Assembly: GCF_014323725.1 (NCBI RefSeq)
Contig: NZ_JABVED010000034.1
Location: 1 to 36,421 of the forward strand
From: Actinokineospora xionganensis
Lineage (GTDB): Bacteria > Actinomycetota > Actinomycetes > Mycobacteriales > Pseudonocardiaceae
Direction of reading: 5' to 3'
DNA: 36,421 nt
The notes beneath the pieces are model-generated. The model had not been told where the DNA came from and made no database searches. It was given only the letters and a program-made list of their open reading frames with translations. The position numbers and the translations under genes are program-made. Numbering within the stretch: the stretch's first letter is position 1; each line of letters starts with the position of its first letter. This document shows positions 1 through 7,614 of the stretch, one piece after another.

Positions 1-39
1 TCAACGCATCCAGCCCAGGATGAAAAGGGCTCACTATGG

Positions 40-888
40 GTGGACGCGACCGAGTTTCTGGTCCTGTCGCCACCGAGGATCTGGGACGCCTTTCATGGCT
101 TCGCCGGCGCGGGTGGGGAAAACTACCTCACGGACATAGCAGAGATAGTCGATCTGCTGAAGGACTCGATCGGCGACTGGGAGGGAGCGGCGGCGCAGGC
201 CTTCGTAGCCCATGTTTCCAATATCGAGTCTTTTGTGCGGTTTCAAAACAAGAACGTCGAAGACATGTTGTTGGGTTACGCCGCCACATACAAACATGCG
301 ATTCAGATCCGGGAGAGTTACAAGGCGCTCGTCGAGGGGTGGATTGGAGTATCACGGAAGTACCGCGAAGATTCCGACGAGCGGGAGCGCGCGGTCCGGA
401 TCAAGGTCGCGGTAGGTGCGCTCGCCGCCATGGCGGCGGTCGGCAGTGGGGGAACGTTGTTGGCGGTCGGGCTGGGTGCGGCGTCGGCGATGGCTGGTGC
501 CGCCGCCGAAGAGTTCACCGCCGACCTTGGCGGAGACAGCGGGGACGAGGTGTGGAAGCTGTACGAAAAGGCTTACCAAAAGCTCGTCGAAGCCAATCGG
601 GACGGAATGGATGAGATCCGAAGGCTGATCGCCCAAGCTGATGATCGGATAGCGCGGGAAGGGGCGCCTTTGAGTGGGCCGAATTCGACGAAGACAGACG
701 TGGACAGCCCGGATTTCAGCTACGGGGCGTTCTACCACAACGACATCGGAGACGAATTCTCTCGCCAGGTCGAGGCGGAACGCAAAAAGCTTGCGGCGGA
801 GCGGAACCCCTCCGGCTTCCGGCAGGACGGAACCATCGCAACCGTGTTGAGCGGTTTCGAACCGAGGGGGCCAGTGGCCGATGTCTAA
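40..888 (+). CDS. WXG100-like (ESX/type VII) protein, possibly 5' partial
   Basis: The protein is 282 aa from the GTG at 40. The reading frame is open to the window edge, so the true start could lie upstream; an AAAAGGG about 10 nt before the GTG supports it as the start. Residues 25-65 are helical and carry a W-E-G turn (W47-G49), the hallmark of WXG100 proteins secreted by type VII systems. A hydrophobic Ala/Gly stretch (about residues 122-158) follows, then a charged tail. It is much longer than a plain 100-aa WXG protein, so it is probably a WXG domain with an added C-terminal region. The stop overlaps the next gene by 8 bp, implying translational coupling to the lipoprotein. Function is unknown. 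Confidence 0.7.
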   Translation: MDATEFLVLSPPRIWDAFHGFAGAGGENYLTDIAEIVDLLKDSIGDWEGAAAQAFVAHVSNIESFVRFQNKNVEDMLLGYAATYKHAIQIRESYKALVEGWIGVSRKYREDSDERERAVRIKVAVGALAAMAAVGSGGTLLAVGLGAASAMAGAAAEEFTADLGGDSGDEVWKLYEKAYQKLVEANRDGMDEIRRLIAQADDRIAREGAPLSGPNSTKTDVDSPDFSYGAFYHNDIGDEFSRQVEAERKKLAAERNPSGFRQDGTIATVLSGFEPRGPVADV

Positions 889-1510
889 GTGCATGGTGGG
901 AGGACTGGCGGCCATCATCGTCGTGGGGCTGGGGGCTTGCACGGAACAACGACCGCCAAGTCCCGCGTCCACTTCCCAGTCCACTACGGCCGGCGGCGCG
1001 GTTCGGACTGCACCGGCGGTGGACGAACCGATCAGCCTCGGCGAGCTTTGGAAGTCGCCGTGTGGCCTGATCAAGGCCTTCAAACTCGAGGACTACGGAT
1101 TTGGCGACGAGGATGATGGAAAGCCCTATCCCGACGGAAGCGGTTCCGCCTGCGTCTGGACGGCTACGAATGGCGCGGGTTCCGGCACAGCCACGCTGGT
1201 GATGGTCGCGTACCCCGACCACGACATCTTGGGTGAAACCTACCGAACCGCTCCCGCCGACGCGACCGCGTTCAAGCCCTCGATGTTGACACTGCCCCGG
1301 CTCCCGGCGGTATATGTGGCCGACACCGCGACGTCCTGCTCCTATGTCGTGGGATTCTCGGCTACCCAGGGAATCAAGGTGACCTACACCGCGCCGGAAG
1401 CATTCGAAGAACCAGACATCAAGAAACGGTGCGCGATTCCGTACTCGGCCGCCGCGGGCGTCGTGAGCATGATCAGACCACCACGGTCAGGGGTACCGAC
1501 TACCAGATGA
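881..1510 (+). CDS. DUF3558-type lipoprotein
   Basis: This 209-aa protein starts at the ATG inside the end of the preceding gene. A short N-terminal signal is followed by a lipobox, Leu-Gly-Ala-Cys, with the lipidated cysteine at residue 20, then a Ser/Thr/Pro-rich linker. The folded part begins around residue 50 and has the pattern of DUF3558 proteins: a Pro-Cys early in the domain, a second Cys followed by Trp-Thr, and a third and fourth Cys later. The family is abundant in Pseudonocardiaceae and has no assigned biochemical role. Being coupled to a WXG-motif gene, it may work with it at the cell surface; that is inference. Confidence 0.8.
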   Translation: MSKCMVGGLAAIIVVGLGACTEQRPPSPASTSQSTTAGGAVRTAPAVDEPISLGELWKSPCGLIKAFKLEDYGFGDEDDGKPYPDGSGSACVWTATNGAGSGTATLVMVAYPDHDILGETYRTAPADATAFKPSMLTLPRLPAVYVADTATSCSYVVGFSATQGIKVTYTAPEAFEEPDIKKRCAIPYSAAAGVVSMIRPPRSGVPTTR

Positions 1511-1601
1511 CTACCGAACCGGATTCACACCGACGGCTGAATCGCCCGGTCCTGTCAGGCTTCCATGTATCCGGTCGACATGCCGATGGGCGGATCGGCT
1601 G

Positions 1602-1868
1602 ATGGGCAAACTTGCTCAATCTGCTCCTGTACTTGCCGACATCGCGGCGTGGTGGGTGGTCGTCCTTGGGGCGGTCTGCTCGATCCTGCCGGTGTTCGCA
1701 GGCCCGTTCGACGCGGCTCTGGTGTGCGTGGTCGCGTGCGTGCCCGGGACTCTGTTCGGAGTCGCCGGGCTGCTTGACCGTGAACATGGGTTGTGGTGGG
1801 ACTTCACCGGAACGCTGGTCATCATCGGCGGCGCCACGGCGTTCGCGATAGTGCGGGCCGCCGCCTGA
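1602..1868 (+). CDS. Small two-helix membrane protein
   Basis: The 88-aa product is almost entirely hydrophobic. Two or three membrane spans are visible (about residues 16-34, 38-55 and 68-86), separated by a short loop with Asp-Arg-Glu. No family is recognised. The start is uncertain because no strong ribosome site precedes it. It lies 91 bp after the DUF3558 gene and ends just before a strong terminator shared with trpS, so it is a real transcription unit end. It could be co-transcribed with the two genes before it. Confidence 0.6.
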   Translation: MGKLAQSAPVLADIAAWWVVVLGAVCSILPVFAGPFDAALVCVVACVPGTLFGVAGLLDREHGLWWDFTGTLVIIGGATAFAIVRAAA

Positions 1869-1883
1869 GACCGGTAGGAGTGA

Positions 1884-1908
1884 GCCCGCACGCCGATGGC
1901 GTGCGGGC
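1884..1908. terminator. Bidirectional terminator
   Basis: A perfect 11-bp inverted repeat (GCCCGCACGCC / GGCGTGCGGGC) with a 3-nt loop lies exactly between the converging ends of the small membrane protein gene and trpS. Confidence 0.85.
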
Positions 1909-1916
1909 CCCACCGC

Positions 1917-2888
1917 CTAAGCGACCCCGGCCAGTCGCAGCGCTGAAGTCAGTCGGTGGGCGCCGCGTTCGGCCGCCCGTTCTGCTCCCGCCTTGCGGAT
2001 GCGGTCGAGTTCTCCCTGATCCGCCAACAGATCCAGCGCCCCCTTGCGGATCGGCCGCAGCTCCTCGATCACCGCCTCCGCCACCGCCTCCTTGACCTCC
2101 CCATACGACCCGAACGTGAAGTCGCGCGGCGGAGTCCCAGTGCACGCCGAGAGGATCTCCAGCAGGTTCGCCAAGCCGGGCTGGTCCTCCGGCGAGTACG
2201 CCACCCGGTCCGACCCGTCCGTCACCGCCCGCCGGATCTTGCGGCGGATCAGGTCCGGCTCGTCCAGGATGAAGACGCTGCCGATTGTGTCCTGTGTGGA
2301 CTTCGACATCTTCCGGGTCGGGTCGGCCAGGTCGCGCACGCGGGCGGTGGTGGGCGGCATGACCGCCGAGGGCACGGTGAACACCTCCCCGTACGTCGAG
2401 TTGAAACGTCGGGCAAGACTTCGGGCCAGTTCCACGTGTTGGGCCTGGTCGTCGCCGACCGGGACCTCCGAGGCGCCCTGCAGCAGGATGTCGGCGGCCA
2501 TCAGGACCGGGTAGGTGAGCAGCCCGAGCCGGACGGAGTTCATCGGCTCCCCTGACTCTGTCGATTTCTGTTTGAACTGCGTCATCCGCGCCGCCTCGCC
2601 GTACGAGCAGGTGCACTCCAGGACCCAGCTCAGCGCCCCCAGCTCACGCACGAGGTCGGACTGGACGAAGACCTGTTCCGGAGCGATCCCCGAGGCCACC
2701 AGCACCGCCAGCAACTCGCGGGAGAGCACCCGCAGCCGCGCCGGGTTGTAGGACACCGTCATGGCGTGCAGGTCGCTGACGAAATACAGGTCGCCGGGCC
2801 TGCCCTGGCTCGCCCAGCGGCTGATGGCGCCCAGGTGGTTGCCGATGTGGGCGTGGCCGGACGGGGTGATGGCGGACAAGCGGGTCAT
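1917..2888 (-). CDS. trpS: Tryptophanyl-tRNA synthetase
   Basis: It charges tRNA-Trp with tryptophan in the cytoplasm. The 323-aa protein is of normal length for bacterial TrpRS. The class I signatures are present: the HIGH-type motif Gly-His-Ala-His-Ile-Gly-Asn near residues 11-17 and Lys-Met-Ser-Lys-Ser at 193-197. The ATG at 2888 is chosen because GGAG lies about 8 nt upstream; an in-frame TTG at 2930 would add 14 residues and overlaps the leader terminator region. The gene follows a tryptophan-codon leader peptide and a terminator hairpin. In Streptomyces coelicolor an auxiliary, indolmycin-resistant TrpRS is controlled this way (established knowledge), so this may be the inducible rather than the housekeeping enzyme; that is inference. 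Confidence 0.95.
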   Translation of the reverse strand: MTRLSAITPSGHAHIGNHLGAISRWASQGRPGDLYFVSDLHAMTVSYNPARLRVLSRELLAVLVASGIAPEQVFVQSDLVRELGALSWVLECTCSYGEAARMTQFKQKSTESGEPMNSVRLGLLTYPVLMAADILLQGASEVPVGDDQAQHVELARSLARRFNSTYGEVFTVPSAVMPPTTARVRDLADPTRKMSKSTQDTIGSVFILDEPDLIRRKIRRAVTDGSDRVAYSPEDQPGLANLLEILSACTGTPPRDFTFGSYGEVKEAVAEAVIEELRPIRKGALDLLADQGELDRIRKAGAERAAERGAHRLTSALRLAGVA

Positions 2889-2932
2889 TTCCGGGTCTCC
2901 TAGGTCAGTCGCCACCCGCCAGGAAACCAAGA

Positions 2933-2954
2933 AGGCCGCCCGATCGGGCGGCCT
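2933..2954 (-). terminator. Attenuator terminator hairpin of trpS
   Basis: A perfect 9-bp stem (AGGCCGCCC / GGGCGGCCT) with a GATC loop is followed on the minus strand by TTCTTGGTTT. It sits between the leader peptide stop and trpS. Its first arm (2946-2954) can instead pair over 7 bp with 2979-2985 just upstream, giving the alternative antiterminator expected of a classical attenuator. Confidence 0.85.
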
Positions 2955-2975
2955 GGTCGTTGCTCAACGCAGGGG

Positions 2976-3026
2976 TCAGGGCCGCCGGTCGGCGGTCCAC
3001 CACTTGGTCACGTTGAGAGTTCGCAT
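2976..3026 (-). CDS. Tryptophan leader peptide of trpS attenuator
   Basis: A 16-codon ORF encodes MRTLNVTKWWTADRRP, with two consecutive Trp codons at residues 9-10. Downstream of these codons the RNA can form a 1:2 hairpin (CCGCC, loop GACC, GGCGG; 2982-2995), and its second arm can pair with the first arm of the terminator at 2933-2954. Ribosomes stalled at Trp codons when charged tRNA-Trp is low should free that arm and prevent termination. A promoter ends 7 nt before the ATG, so the peptide is probably read from a leaderless transcript. It is too short for standard gene finders. Confidence 0.85.
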   Translation of the reverse strand: MRTLNVTKWWTADRRP

Positions 3027-3033
3027 CGATACC

Positions 3034-3062
3034 ACGTTAGCGGTCGGCGCGAAACGTGGCAA
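3034..3062 (-). promoter_or_regulatory. Promoter of the trpS leader transcript
   Basis: On the minus strand TTGCCA (3057-3062) and TAACGT (3034-3039) are separated by exactly 17 bp. The leader ATG begins 7 nt after the -10, so transcription should start at or next to the A of the ATG. Confidence 0.75.
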
Positions 3063-3067
3063 AGGTT

Positions 3068-3073
3068 TACCGT
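3068..3073 (+). promoter_or_regulatory. Candidate -10 box of the YciI-like gene
   Basis: TACCGT lies 6 nt before the ATG at 3080, the spacing of leaderless actinobacterial promoters. No good -35 is seen. It is back-to-back with the trpS leader promoter. Confidence 0.4.
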
Positions 3074-3079
3074 TGAGTC

Positions 3080-3385
3080 ATGTACGTCGTATTGATCACT
3101 TACACAGCTCCGCTGGAAGAGATCGACTACGTGCTTCCGGACCACACCACGTGGGTCGGCAAGCAGTACGAGGCCGGCTACTTCCTGGCTTCGGGACGTC
3201 GGGACCCGCGCACCGGCAAGGTGATCATCGTCCGGCCGATGAACCGGGACAAACTCAAGGCGTTGCTGGCCACCGACCCGTTCTCGCTGCGCGGCATGGC
3301 GCACTACGAGGTGATCGCGTTCGACGCGACGCGCACCTGTCGCGAGTTGGCGCCGTACAACGAGGCGATCATGGAACCCATGTAG
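3080..3385 (+). CDS. YciI-like family protein
   Basis: The 101-aa product matches the small ferredoxin-like YciI fold. It begins with a beta strand (Tyr-Val-Val-Leu-Ile-Thr-Tyr), then a conserved His near residue 22 in the sequence around Pro-Asp-His, a glycine-containing second strand, and the pattern Gly-Arg-Arg-Asp-Pro-Arg-Thr-Gly-Lys that precedes the third strand. Members are small soluble proteins, some with hydrolase or dehalogenase-like activity, but no substrate can be given here. It is divergent from trpS with about 50 bp between start codons of gene and leader peptide. A 13-bp piece of its 3' end (AGGCGATCATGGA) recurs 40 bp further on, beyond the stop. Confidence 0.85.
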   Translation: MYVVLITYTAPLEEIDYVLPDHTTWVGKQYEAGYFLASGRRDPRTGKVIIVRPMNRDKLKALLATDPFSLRGMAHYEVIAFDATRTCRELAPYNEAIMEPM

Positions 3386-3436
3386 TGGGCTTCGCCCCGG
3401 CAAGGCGATCATGGAGTCCCTGTGACATGGGGACGC

Positions 3437-3595
3437 TCAGGCGGCCTTCTTCATCTCGGCCTTGACCCGCTTGAGGGCCAGGACCGGGCACTTCTTGCAT
3501 GCCGACTTCGACCGGCAGCACTTCTTCTTGACCTTGCCCTTTTTCATCAGCTTTTTGACCCGGTCCGCAGGTGTAGCGCCTTTGCCCGCACCCAT
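3437..3595 (-). CDS. 52-aa Lys/Cys-rich protein under an iron box
   Basis: This short ORF encodes 52 residues with about 17 lysines and four cysteines at 26, 27, 33 and 36 (pattern C-C-x5-C-x2-C inside a basic stretch). An in-frame ATG at 3610 would add five residues; neither start has a clear ribosome site. Codon choice is strongly GC3-biased at the 3' end, like a real gene. A near-consensus IdeR/DtxR box lies 21-36 bp upstream of the start, so iron-dependent repression is likely. The Cys cluster could bind Zn or Fe, and the basic character suggests nucleic-acid contact; both are inference. No named family is recognised. Confidence 0.7.
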   Translation of the reverse strand: MGAGKGATPADRVKKLMKKGKVKKKCCRSKSACKKCPVLALKRVKAEMKKAA

Positions 3596-3630
3596 ATCGC
3601 GACGCCCCATCGGTCGGCTGAACGTGCTGC

Positions 3631-3649
3631 TTAGGTTAGGTTAACCTCT
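3631..3649. promoter_or_regulatory. IdeR/DtxR-type iron box
   Basis: TTAGGTTAGGTTAACCTCT matches the 19-bp IdeR/DtxR consensus TWAGGTWAGSCTWACCTWA at 16 of 19 positions. It lies directly upstream of the 52-aa minus-strand gene and 165 bp from typA, so the small gene is the likely target. Confidence 0.75.
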
Positions 3650-3814
3650 TCAGTTCGGCGCGTGGTGCTGCTCACACCAATGGACCAGCTATCCTGGGGT
3701 AGCCATCAGCAGCCCTTTCGGCTGCGCGGCTGCCCCCTTCAGCGTTGACTGCGATTGCGGGCTGCCCCAAACGCCCGAGCCTAAAACGCCCGAGAAGGAA
3801 CCAGGAGCACGCGC

Positions 3815-5734
3815 GTGCCCACAGCGACCGCCAGCGCCGAGTTGGCCTCCGCCGACCTCCGCCGCAACGATCTCCGCAACATCGCGATCGTCGCGCACGT
3901 CGACCACGGAAAGACGACGCTGGTCGACGCCATGCTGCGTCAGTCCGGCGCCTTCGAGGCCCGGGCCGAACTCGTCGACCGCGTCATGGACTCCGGTGAG
4001 CTCGAACGCGAAAAGGGCATCACCATCCTGGCGAAGAACACCGCCGTGCGTCGTCAGACGCCGGACGGCCCCATCGTCATCAACGTCGTCGACACCCCCG
4101 GCCACGCCGACTTCGGCGGCGAGGTCGAGCGTGGTCTGGCCATGGTCGACGGTGTCGTCCTACTGGTCGACGCCAGCGAGGGCCCGCTGCCCCAGACCCG
4201 CTTCGTGCTGCGCAAGGCGCTGGCCTCCGGCCTGCCCGTCGTGCTCGTGGTGAACAAGGTCGACCGCCCCGACGCCCGCATCGCCGAGGTCGTCGAGGAG
4301 ACCCACGACCTGCTGCTCGATCTGGCCTCCGAGCTCGACGACCTGGACGAGTCCGTGCTGGACCTCCCCGTCGTCTACGCCTCCGCGCGTGCGGGCCGGG
4401 CCAGCCTGAACCAGCCCGAAGACGGCGGCCTGCCCGACAGCGAGAACCTCGACCCGCTGTTCGACCTGCTGATGGACAAGATCCCCGCGCCGAAGGCCGA
4501 CATCGACTCGCCGCTGCGCGCGCTGGTGACCAACCTCGACGCGTCGAGCTTCCTTGGCCGGATCGCGCTGTGCCGCATCCACGCGGGCAAGATCCGCAAG
4601 GGCCAGACCGTGGCGTGGCTGCGTGAGGACGGCTCGGTCTCCAACGTCCGCATCACCGAGCTGCTGGTCACCGAGGCCCTCGACCGCGTCCCCGCCGAAG
4701 AGGCGAGCGCGGGCGAGCTGGTCGCCATCGCGGGCATCCCGGACATCACCATCGGCGACACGCTGGCCGACATCGACAACCCGGTGGCGCTGCCCCGGCT
4801 GACCGTCGACGAGCCCGCCATCTCGATGACCATCGGCTGCAACACCTCTCCTCTGCAGGGACGCAGCGGCGGCAGCAAGCTCACCGCCCGCGTGCTCAAG
4901 GCCCGTCTCGACAGCGAGCTGGTCGGCAACGTGTCCATCCGCGTGCTCAACACCGAGCGTCCCGACACCTGGGAGGTGCAGGGCCGTGGTGAGTTGGCGC
5001 TGGCCATCCTGGTCGAGCAGATTCGCCGCGAGGGCTTCGAGCTGACCGTCGGCAAGCCCGAGGTCGTCACCCGCCAGATCGACGGCAAGCTCCACGAGCC
5101 GTTCGAGCGCCTGACGGTCGACGCCCCCGAGGAGTACCTGGGCGCCATCACCCAGCTGCTGGCCAACCGCAAGGGCCGCCTGGAGCACATGGCCGGACAC
5201 GGCAGCGGCCGCATCAAGGTCGAGTACGTCGTCCCGTCGCGTGGCCTCATCGGCTTCCGCACCGACTTCCTGACCGAGACCCGCGGCACCGGCATCGCCA
5301 ACGCCATCTTCGAGGGCTACGCCCCGTGGGCCGGTGAGATCCGCAGCCGCCACTCGGGCTCGTTGGTCGCCGACCGCCAGGGCCCGGTCACCGCGTACGC
5401 GATGCTCCAGCTCGCCGACCGCGGCACGTTCTTCGTCGAGCCTGGCGCGGACGTCTACGAGGGCATGGTCGTGGGCGAGAACCCGCGCGCCGAGGACCTC
5501 GACGTCAACGTCACCAAGGAGAAGAAGCTCACCAACATGCGCTCCTCCTCCGCCGACGTGATGGAGACGCTGGCCCGGCCGCGGAAGCTGAGCCTGGAAG
5601 AGGCCCTGGAGTTCTGCAACAACGACGAGTGCGTCGAGGTCACCCCGGACTTTGTCCGGGTCCGCAAGACCATCCTCGACGCCACCACCCGCGGTCGCGC
5701 GCGTTCACGCGAGAAGGCCCGCGACGCGAAGTAG
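3815..5734 (+). CDS. typA: Translational GTPase TypA/BipA
   Basis: A ribosome-binding GTPase of the EF-G/LepA group, needed for stress and cold adaptation and ribosome assembly in studied bacteria. The 639-aa protein has the G1 loop Ala-His-Val-Asp-His-Gly-Lys-Thr-Thr (residues 27-35), the G3 motif Asp-Thr-Pro-Gly-His with Ala-Asp-Phe-Gly-Gly-Glu-Val after it, and the G4 motif Asn-Lys-Val-Asp. The C-terminal half has the family-specific region with Arg-Gly-Leu-Ile-Gly-Phe-Arg. The GTG at 3815 is chosen for AGGAG 7 nt upstream; G1 then sits at the usual distance from the start. Two 11-bp direct repeats (AAACGCCCGAG, 3769 and 3784) lie in the leader. The gene is followed by a strong terminator, so it is probably monocistronic. 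Confidence 0.97.
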   Translation: MPTATASAELASADLRRNDLRNIAIVAHVDHGKTTLVDAMLRQSGAFEARAELVDRVMDSGELEREKGITILAKNTAVRRQTPDGPIVINVVDTPGHADFGGEVERGLAMVDGVVLLVDASEGPLPQTRFVLRKALASGLPVVLVVNKVDRPDARIAEVVEETHDLLLDLASELDDLDESVLDLPVVYASARAGRASLNQPEDGGLPDSENLDPLFDLLMDKIPAPKADIDSPLRALVTNLDASSFLGRIALCRIHAGKIRKGQTVAWLREDGSVSNVRITELLVTEALDRVPAEEASAGELVAIAGIPDITIGDTLADIDNPVALPRLTVDEPAISMTIGCNTSPLQGRSGGSKLTARVLKARLDSELVGNVSIRVLNTERPDTWEVQGRGELALAILVEQIRREGFELTVGKPEVVTRQIDGKLHEPFERLTVDAPEEYLGAITQLLANRKGRLEHMAGHGSGRIKVEYVVPSRGLIGFRTDFLTETRGTGIANAIFEGYAPWAGEIRSRHSGSLVADRQGPVTAYAMLQLADRGTFFVEPGADVYEGMVVGENPRAEDLDVNVTKEKKLTNMRSSSADVMETLARPRKLSLEEALEFCNNDECVEVTPDFVRVRKTILDATTRGRARSREKARDAK

Positions 5735-5746
5735 TAGCCGATCTCA

Positions 5747-5782
5747 CACAGGCGGCGTCGGGAACTCCCGGCGCCGCCTGTG
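5747..5782 (+). terminator. Terminator after typA
   Basis: A 16-bp stem with a single T/G wobble (arms 5747-5762 and 5767-5782) and a 4-nt loop begins 12 bp after the typA stop. There is no T-tract, as is common in Actinobacteria. Confidence 0.8.
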
Positions 5783-5867
5783 CGTCTTCCGGTTGGCTGG
5801 GCCGAACCGGTGACCTAGCGGCGACCATGGCACCATGGCCGACCAGCTCACTGTGGGAGGAGCAGGG

Positions 5868-7544
5868 GTGCGCAAGAGCAGGTGGATGCTGGCCGCGTCG
5901 ACGGCCGTCGTGTGCCTGACGTCCTGCACGAACGCGCCGCCGCCGCCGCTGGTGACCACCGAGGTGGCGCAGACGGCCCCCACGCGACCGGTCAACCCCG
6001 GTGAGGCCGTGGTCGGCGTCGACAGCGTCGCGGGCGGGCTGAACCCGCACAAGCTGTCCGACCAGTCGATGGTCACCACCGCGCTTGCGCAGGTCATGCT
6101 GCCGTCGGTGTTCCGCACCGGCCCGGACGGCACACCCCGGCTCGACCAGACCCTCATGGTCTCCGCGCAGGTCACCAACACCGAGCCGTACACCGTGACC
6201 TACCGGCTGCGGCCCGAGGCGTCGTGGTCGGACGCGGCGCCCATCGCCGCCGAGGACTTCGTCTACCTGTGGGAGCGGCTGCGTGACGAACCCGGCGTCA
6301 TCGACGGCGTCGGCTACCGGCTGATCTCCAACATCTCCGCGCGCGAGGCGGGCCGGGTCGTCGAGGTCACCTTCGCCAAGCCCTACCCGGGCTGGCGCTC
6401 ACTGTTCTCCTCCCTGCTGCCCGCGCACCTGGTCAAGGACAGCCCGGGCGGCTGGGCGAACGTCCTGGCCGACAGCTACCCGGTCACCGGGGGCCCGTTC
6501 TCGCTGCGCCTGCTGGACCGGGTGCGCGGCGAGGTCATCCTGGAGCGCAACGACCGCTACTGGGACCCGCCCGCCGCGCTCGACCGGATCGTGCTGCGCC
6601 GCGGCGACCTCAACGGCATCACCGGCGCGTTGCGCACCGCCCACAACCAGCTGGCGCTCACGGCGCTGGGCGCGCAGGGCGTCAGCCAGATCGCCGGTCT
6701 GGGGGCCACAGTGACCCACAGGACGGTCGCAAGGCCGTCCGTGGCCACAGTGCTGCTGCGCCCGGTCAGCCCCGCCATGGCCGACACCCGGATCCGCTCC
6801 GCCGTGGCCGCCATGATCGACCGGGCCGCGTTGGTCAAGGCGGGCACCGACGGCGGCCCGCAGTCCGCGCTCACCGCCGATGCCCAAGTCCTCGCGCCCG
6901 GCACCCCTGGATACACCGCCACCGGCGCCAACGCCGGACCGGACCCCGCCCTCGGCGAACGCCTGCTCACCGAGGCGGGCTACCTCAAGACCGCGGGCAT
7001 CTGGACGTCGCCGACCGCGGTCCTCAGCCTGGTCCTGGCGGTCCCCGCGGACCGTCCGGCGTATGCCGCGATGGCCACGGAACTGCGCAAGCAGCTCACC
7101 GCCGCCGGTGTCGCCGTCAAGGTGGTCTCCCCGCCGGGCGCGGAGCTGTTCACCACCCTGCCGGTGACCGCGGCCGCCAAGGACCCGATCGACCTGATCA
7201 TCGCCCCGCTGCCGGTGAGCCCGGACCCGGCGACCGCGCTCGCGACCCGCTTCGGCTGCGCGCCCTCGCCGGACGAGACCCCGGGGACGGTCGCGGCGAA
7301 CCCGATCGGCTTCTGCGACTCGACCGTGCAGGCGACCATCGACTCGGCCGTCACCGGCGAGGTGCCGCTCGCCGACGCCCTCACCGCGCTCGAACCGGTG
7401 CTGTGGAGCCGGGCGCTGACCTTGCCGCTGTACCAGGAGGCCGACGATCTCATCGTCCGCACCGATATGACCGGCGTCACCGCGGGACCGCCGCTGGCGG
7501 GGCCGTTCGCGGGCGCGGCGGGCTGGCGACGAGCCGCCAAGTAG
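5868..7544 (+). CDS. lpqW: LpqW-like lipoprotein (family 5 binding-protein fold)
   Basis: The 558-aa lipoprotein starts at GTG 5868, 7 nt after GGGAGG; an ATG at 5835 would put 11 extra residues before the signal. The signal peptide ends in the lipobox Leu-Thr-Ser-Cys (C20), followed by a Pro/Thr linker. The body resembles oligopeptide-binding proteins but matches mycobacterial LpqW closely: an early Gly-x-Asn-Pro-His, then Thr-Tyr-Arg-Leu-Arg-Pro-Glu-Ala and Asp-Phe-x-Tyr-Leu-Trp. It also lies beside typA as in M. tuberculosis (Rv1165-Rv1166). LpqW steers mannosylated glycolipids toward lipomannan/lipoarabinomannan rather than importing peptides. That role here is inferred. A weak hairpin (7551-7570) follows, then an insertion remnant. 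Confidence 0.85.
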   Translation: MRKSRWMLAASTAVVCLTSCTNAPPPPLVTTEVAQTAPTRPVNPGEAVVGVDSVAGGLNPHKLSDQSMVTTALAQVMLPSVFRTGPDGTPRLDQTLMVSAQVTNTEPYTVTYRLRPEASWSDAAPIAAEDFVYLWERLRDEPGVIDGVGYRLISNISAREAGRVVEVTFAKPYPGWRSLFSSLLPAHLVKDSPGGWANVLADSYPVTGGPFSLRLLDRVRGEVILERNDRYWDPPAALDRIVLRRGDLNGITGALRTAHNQLALTALGAQGVSQIAGLGATVTHRTVARPSVATVLLRPVSPAMADTRIRSAVAAMIDRAALVKAGTDGGPQSALTADAQVLAPGTPGYTATGANAGPDPALGERLLTEAGYLKTAGIWTSPTAVLSLVLAVPADRPAYAAMATELRKQLTAAGVAVKVVSPPGAELFTTLPVTAAAKDPIDLIIAPLPVSPDPATALATRFGCAPSPDETPGTVAANPIGFCDSTVQATIDSAVTGEVPLADALTALEPVLWSRALTLPLYQEADDLIVRTDMTGVTAGPPLAGPFAGAAGWRRAAK

Positions 7545-7550
7545 CCCACC

Positions 7551-7570
7551 GCGGGTCACCGAATTCCCGC
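7551..7570 (+). terminator. Weak hairpin after lpqW
   Basis: GCGGG and CCCGC flank a 10-nt loop 7 bp after the lpqW stop. The hairpin abuts the end of the TnpB element. Confidence 0.35.
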
Positions 7571-7614
7571 TTTGACATCCTCCCCCGCCTGAGTGCCGGG
7601 GATTCCAACCGCGA
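7571..7614 (-). ncRNA. Transposon end / omega-RNA-like 3' segment
   Basis: This 44-bp stretch has the familiar right-end layout of IS200/IS605-IS1341-type elements: read on the minus strand, GGAATCCCC, an imperfect hairpin, then GGGGGAGGATGTCA. In active elements the end is transcribed as the 3' part of the TnpB guide RNA, with the guide taken from the flanking DNA (here from 7570 downward). The stem has one mismatch and the tnpB gene is broken, so it is probably inactive. Confidence 0.6.

Noticed and set aside
2985..3005. T-box riboswitch core (GGTGGACCGCC) in the trpS leader
   Set aside because: It lacks one base of the T-box consensus and lies inside the tandem-Trp leader peptide codons, which explain it better.
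3422..3644. Two plus-strand ORFs opposite the 52-aa gene
   Set aside because: They are antisense frames of the iron-box gene and have no ribosome site.
3723..3795. Promoter of typA (TTGACT at 3745 and TATCCT at 3690)
   Set aside because: Neither has a partner element at a proper spacing, so no promoter is claimed.
4160..5353. Long minus-strand ORF opposite typA
   Set aside because: High-GC shadow frame; repetitive Gly/Asp/Arg composition and no domain; the plus strand is clearly typA.
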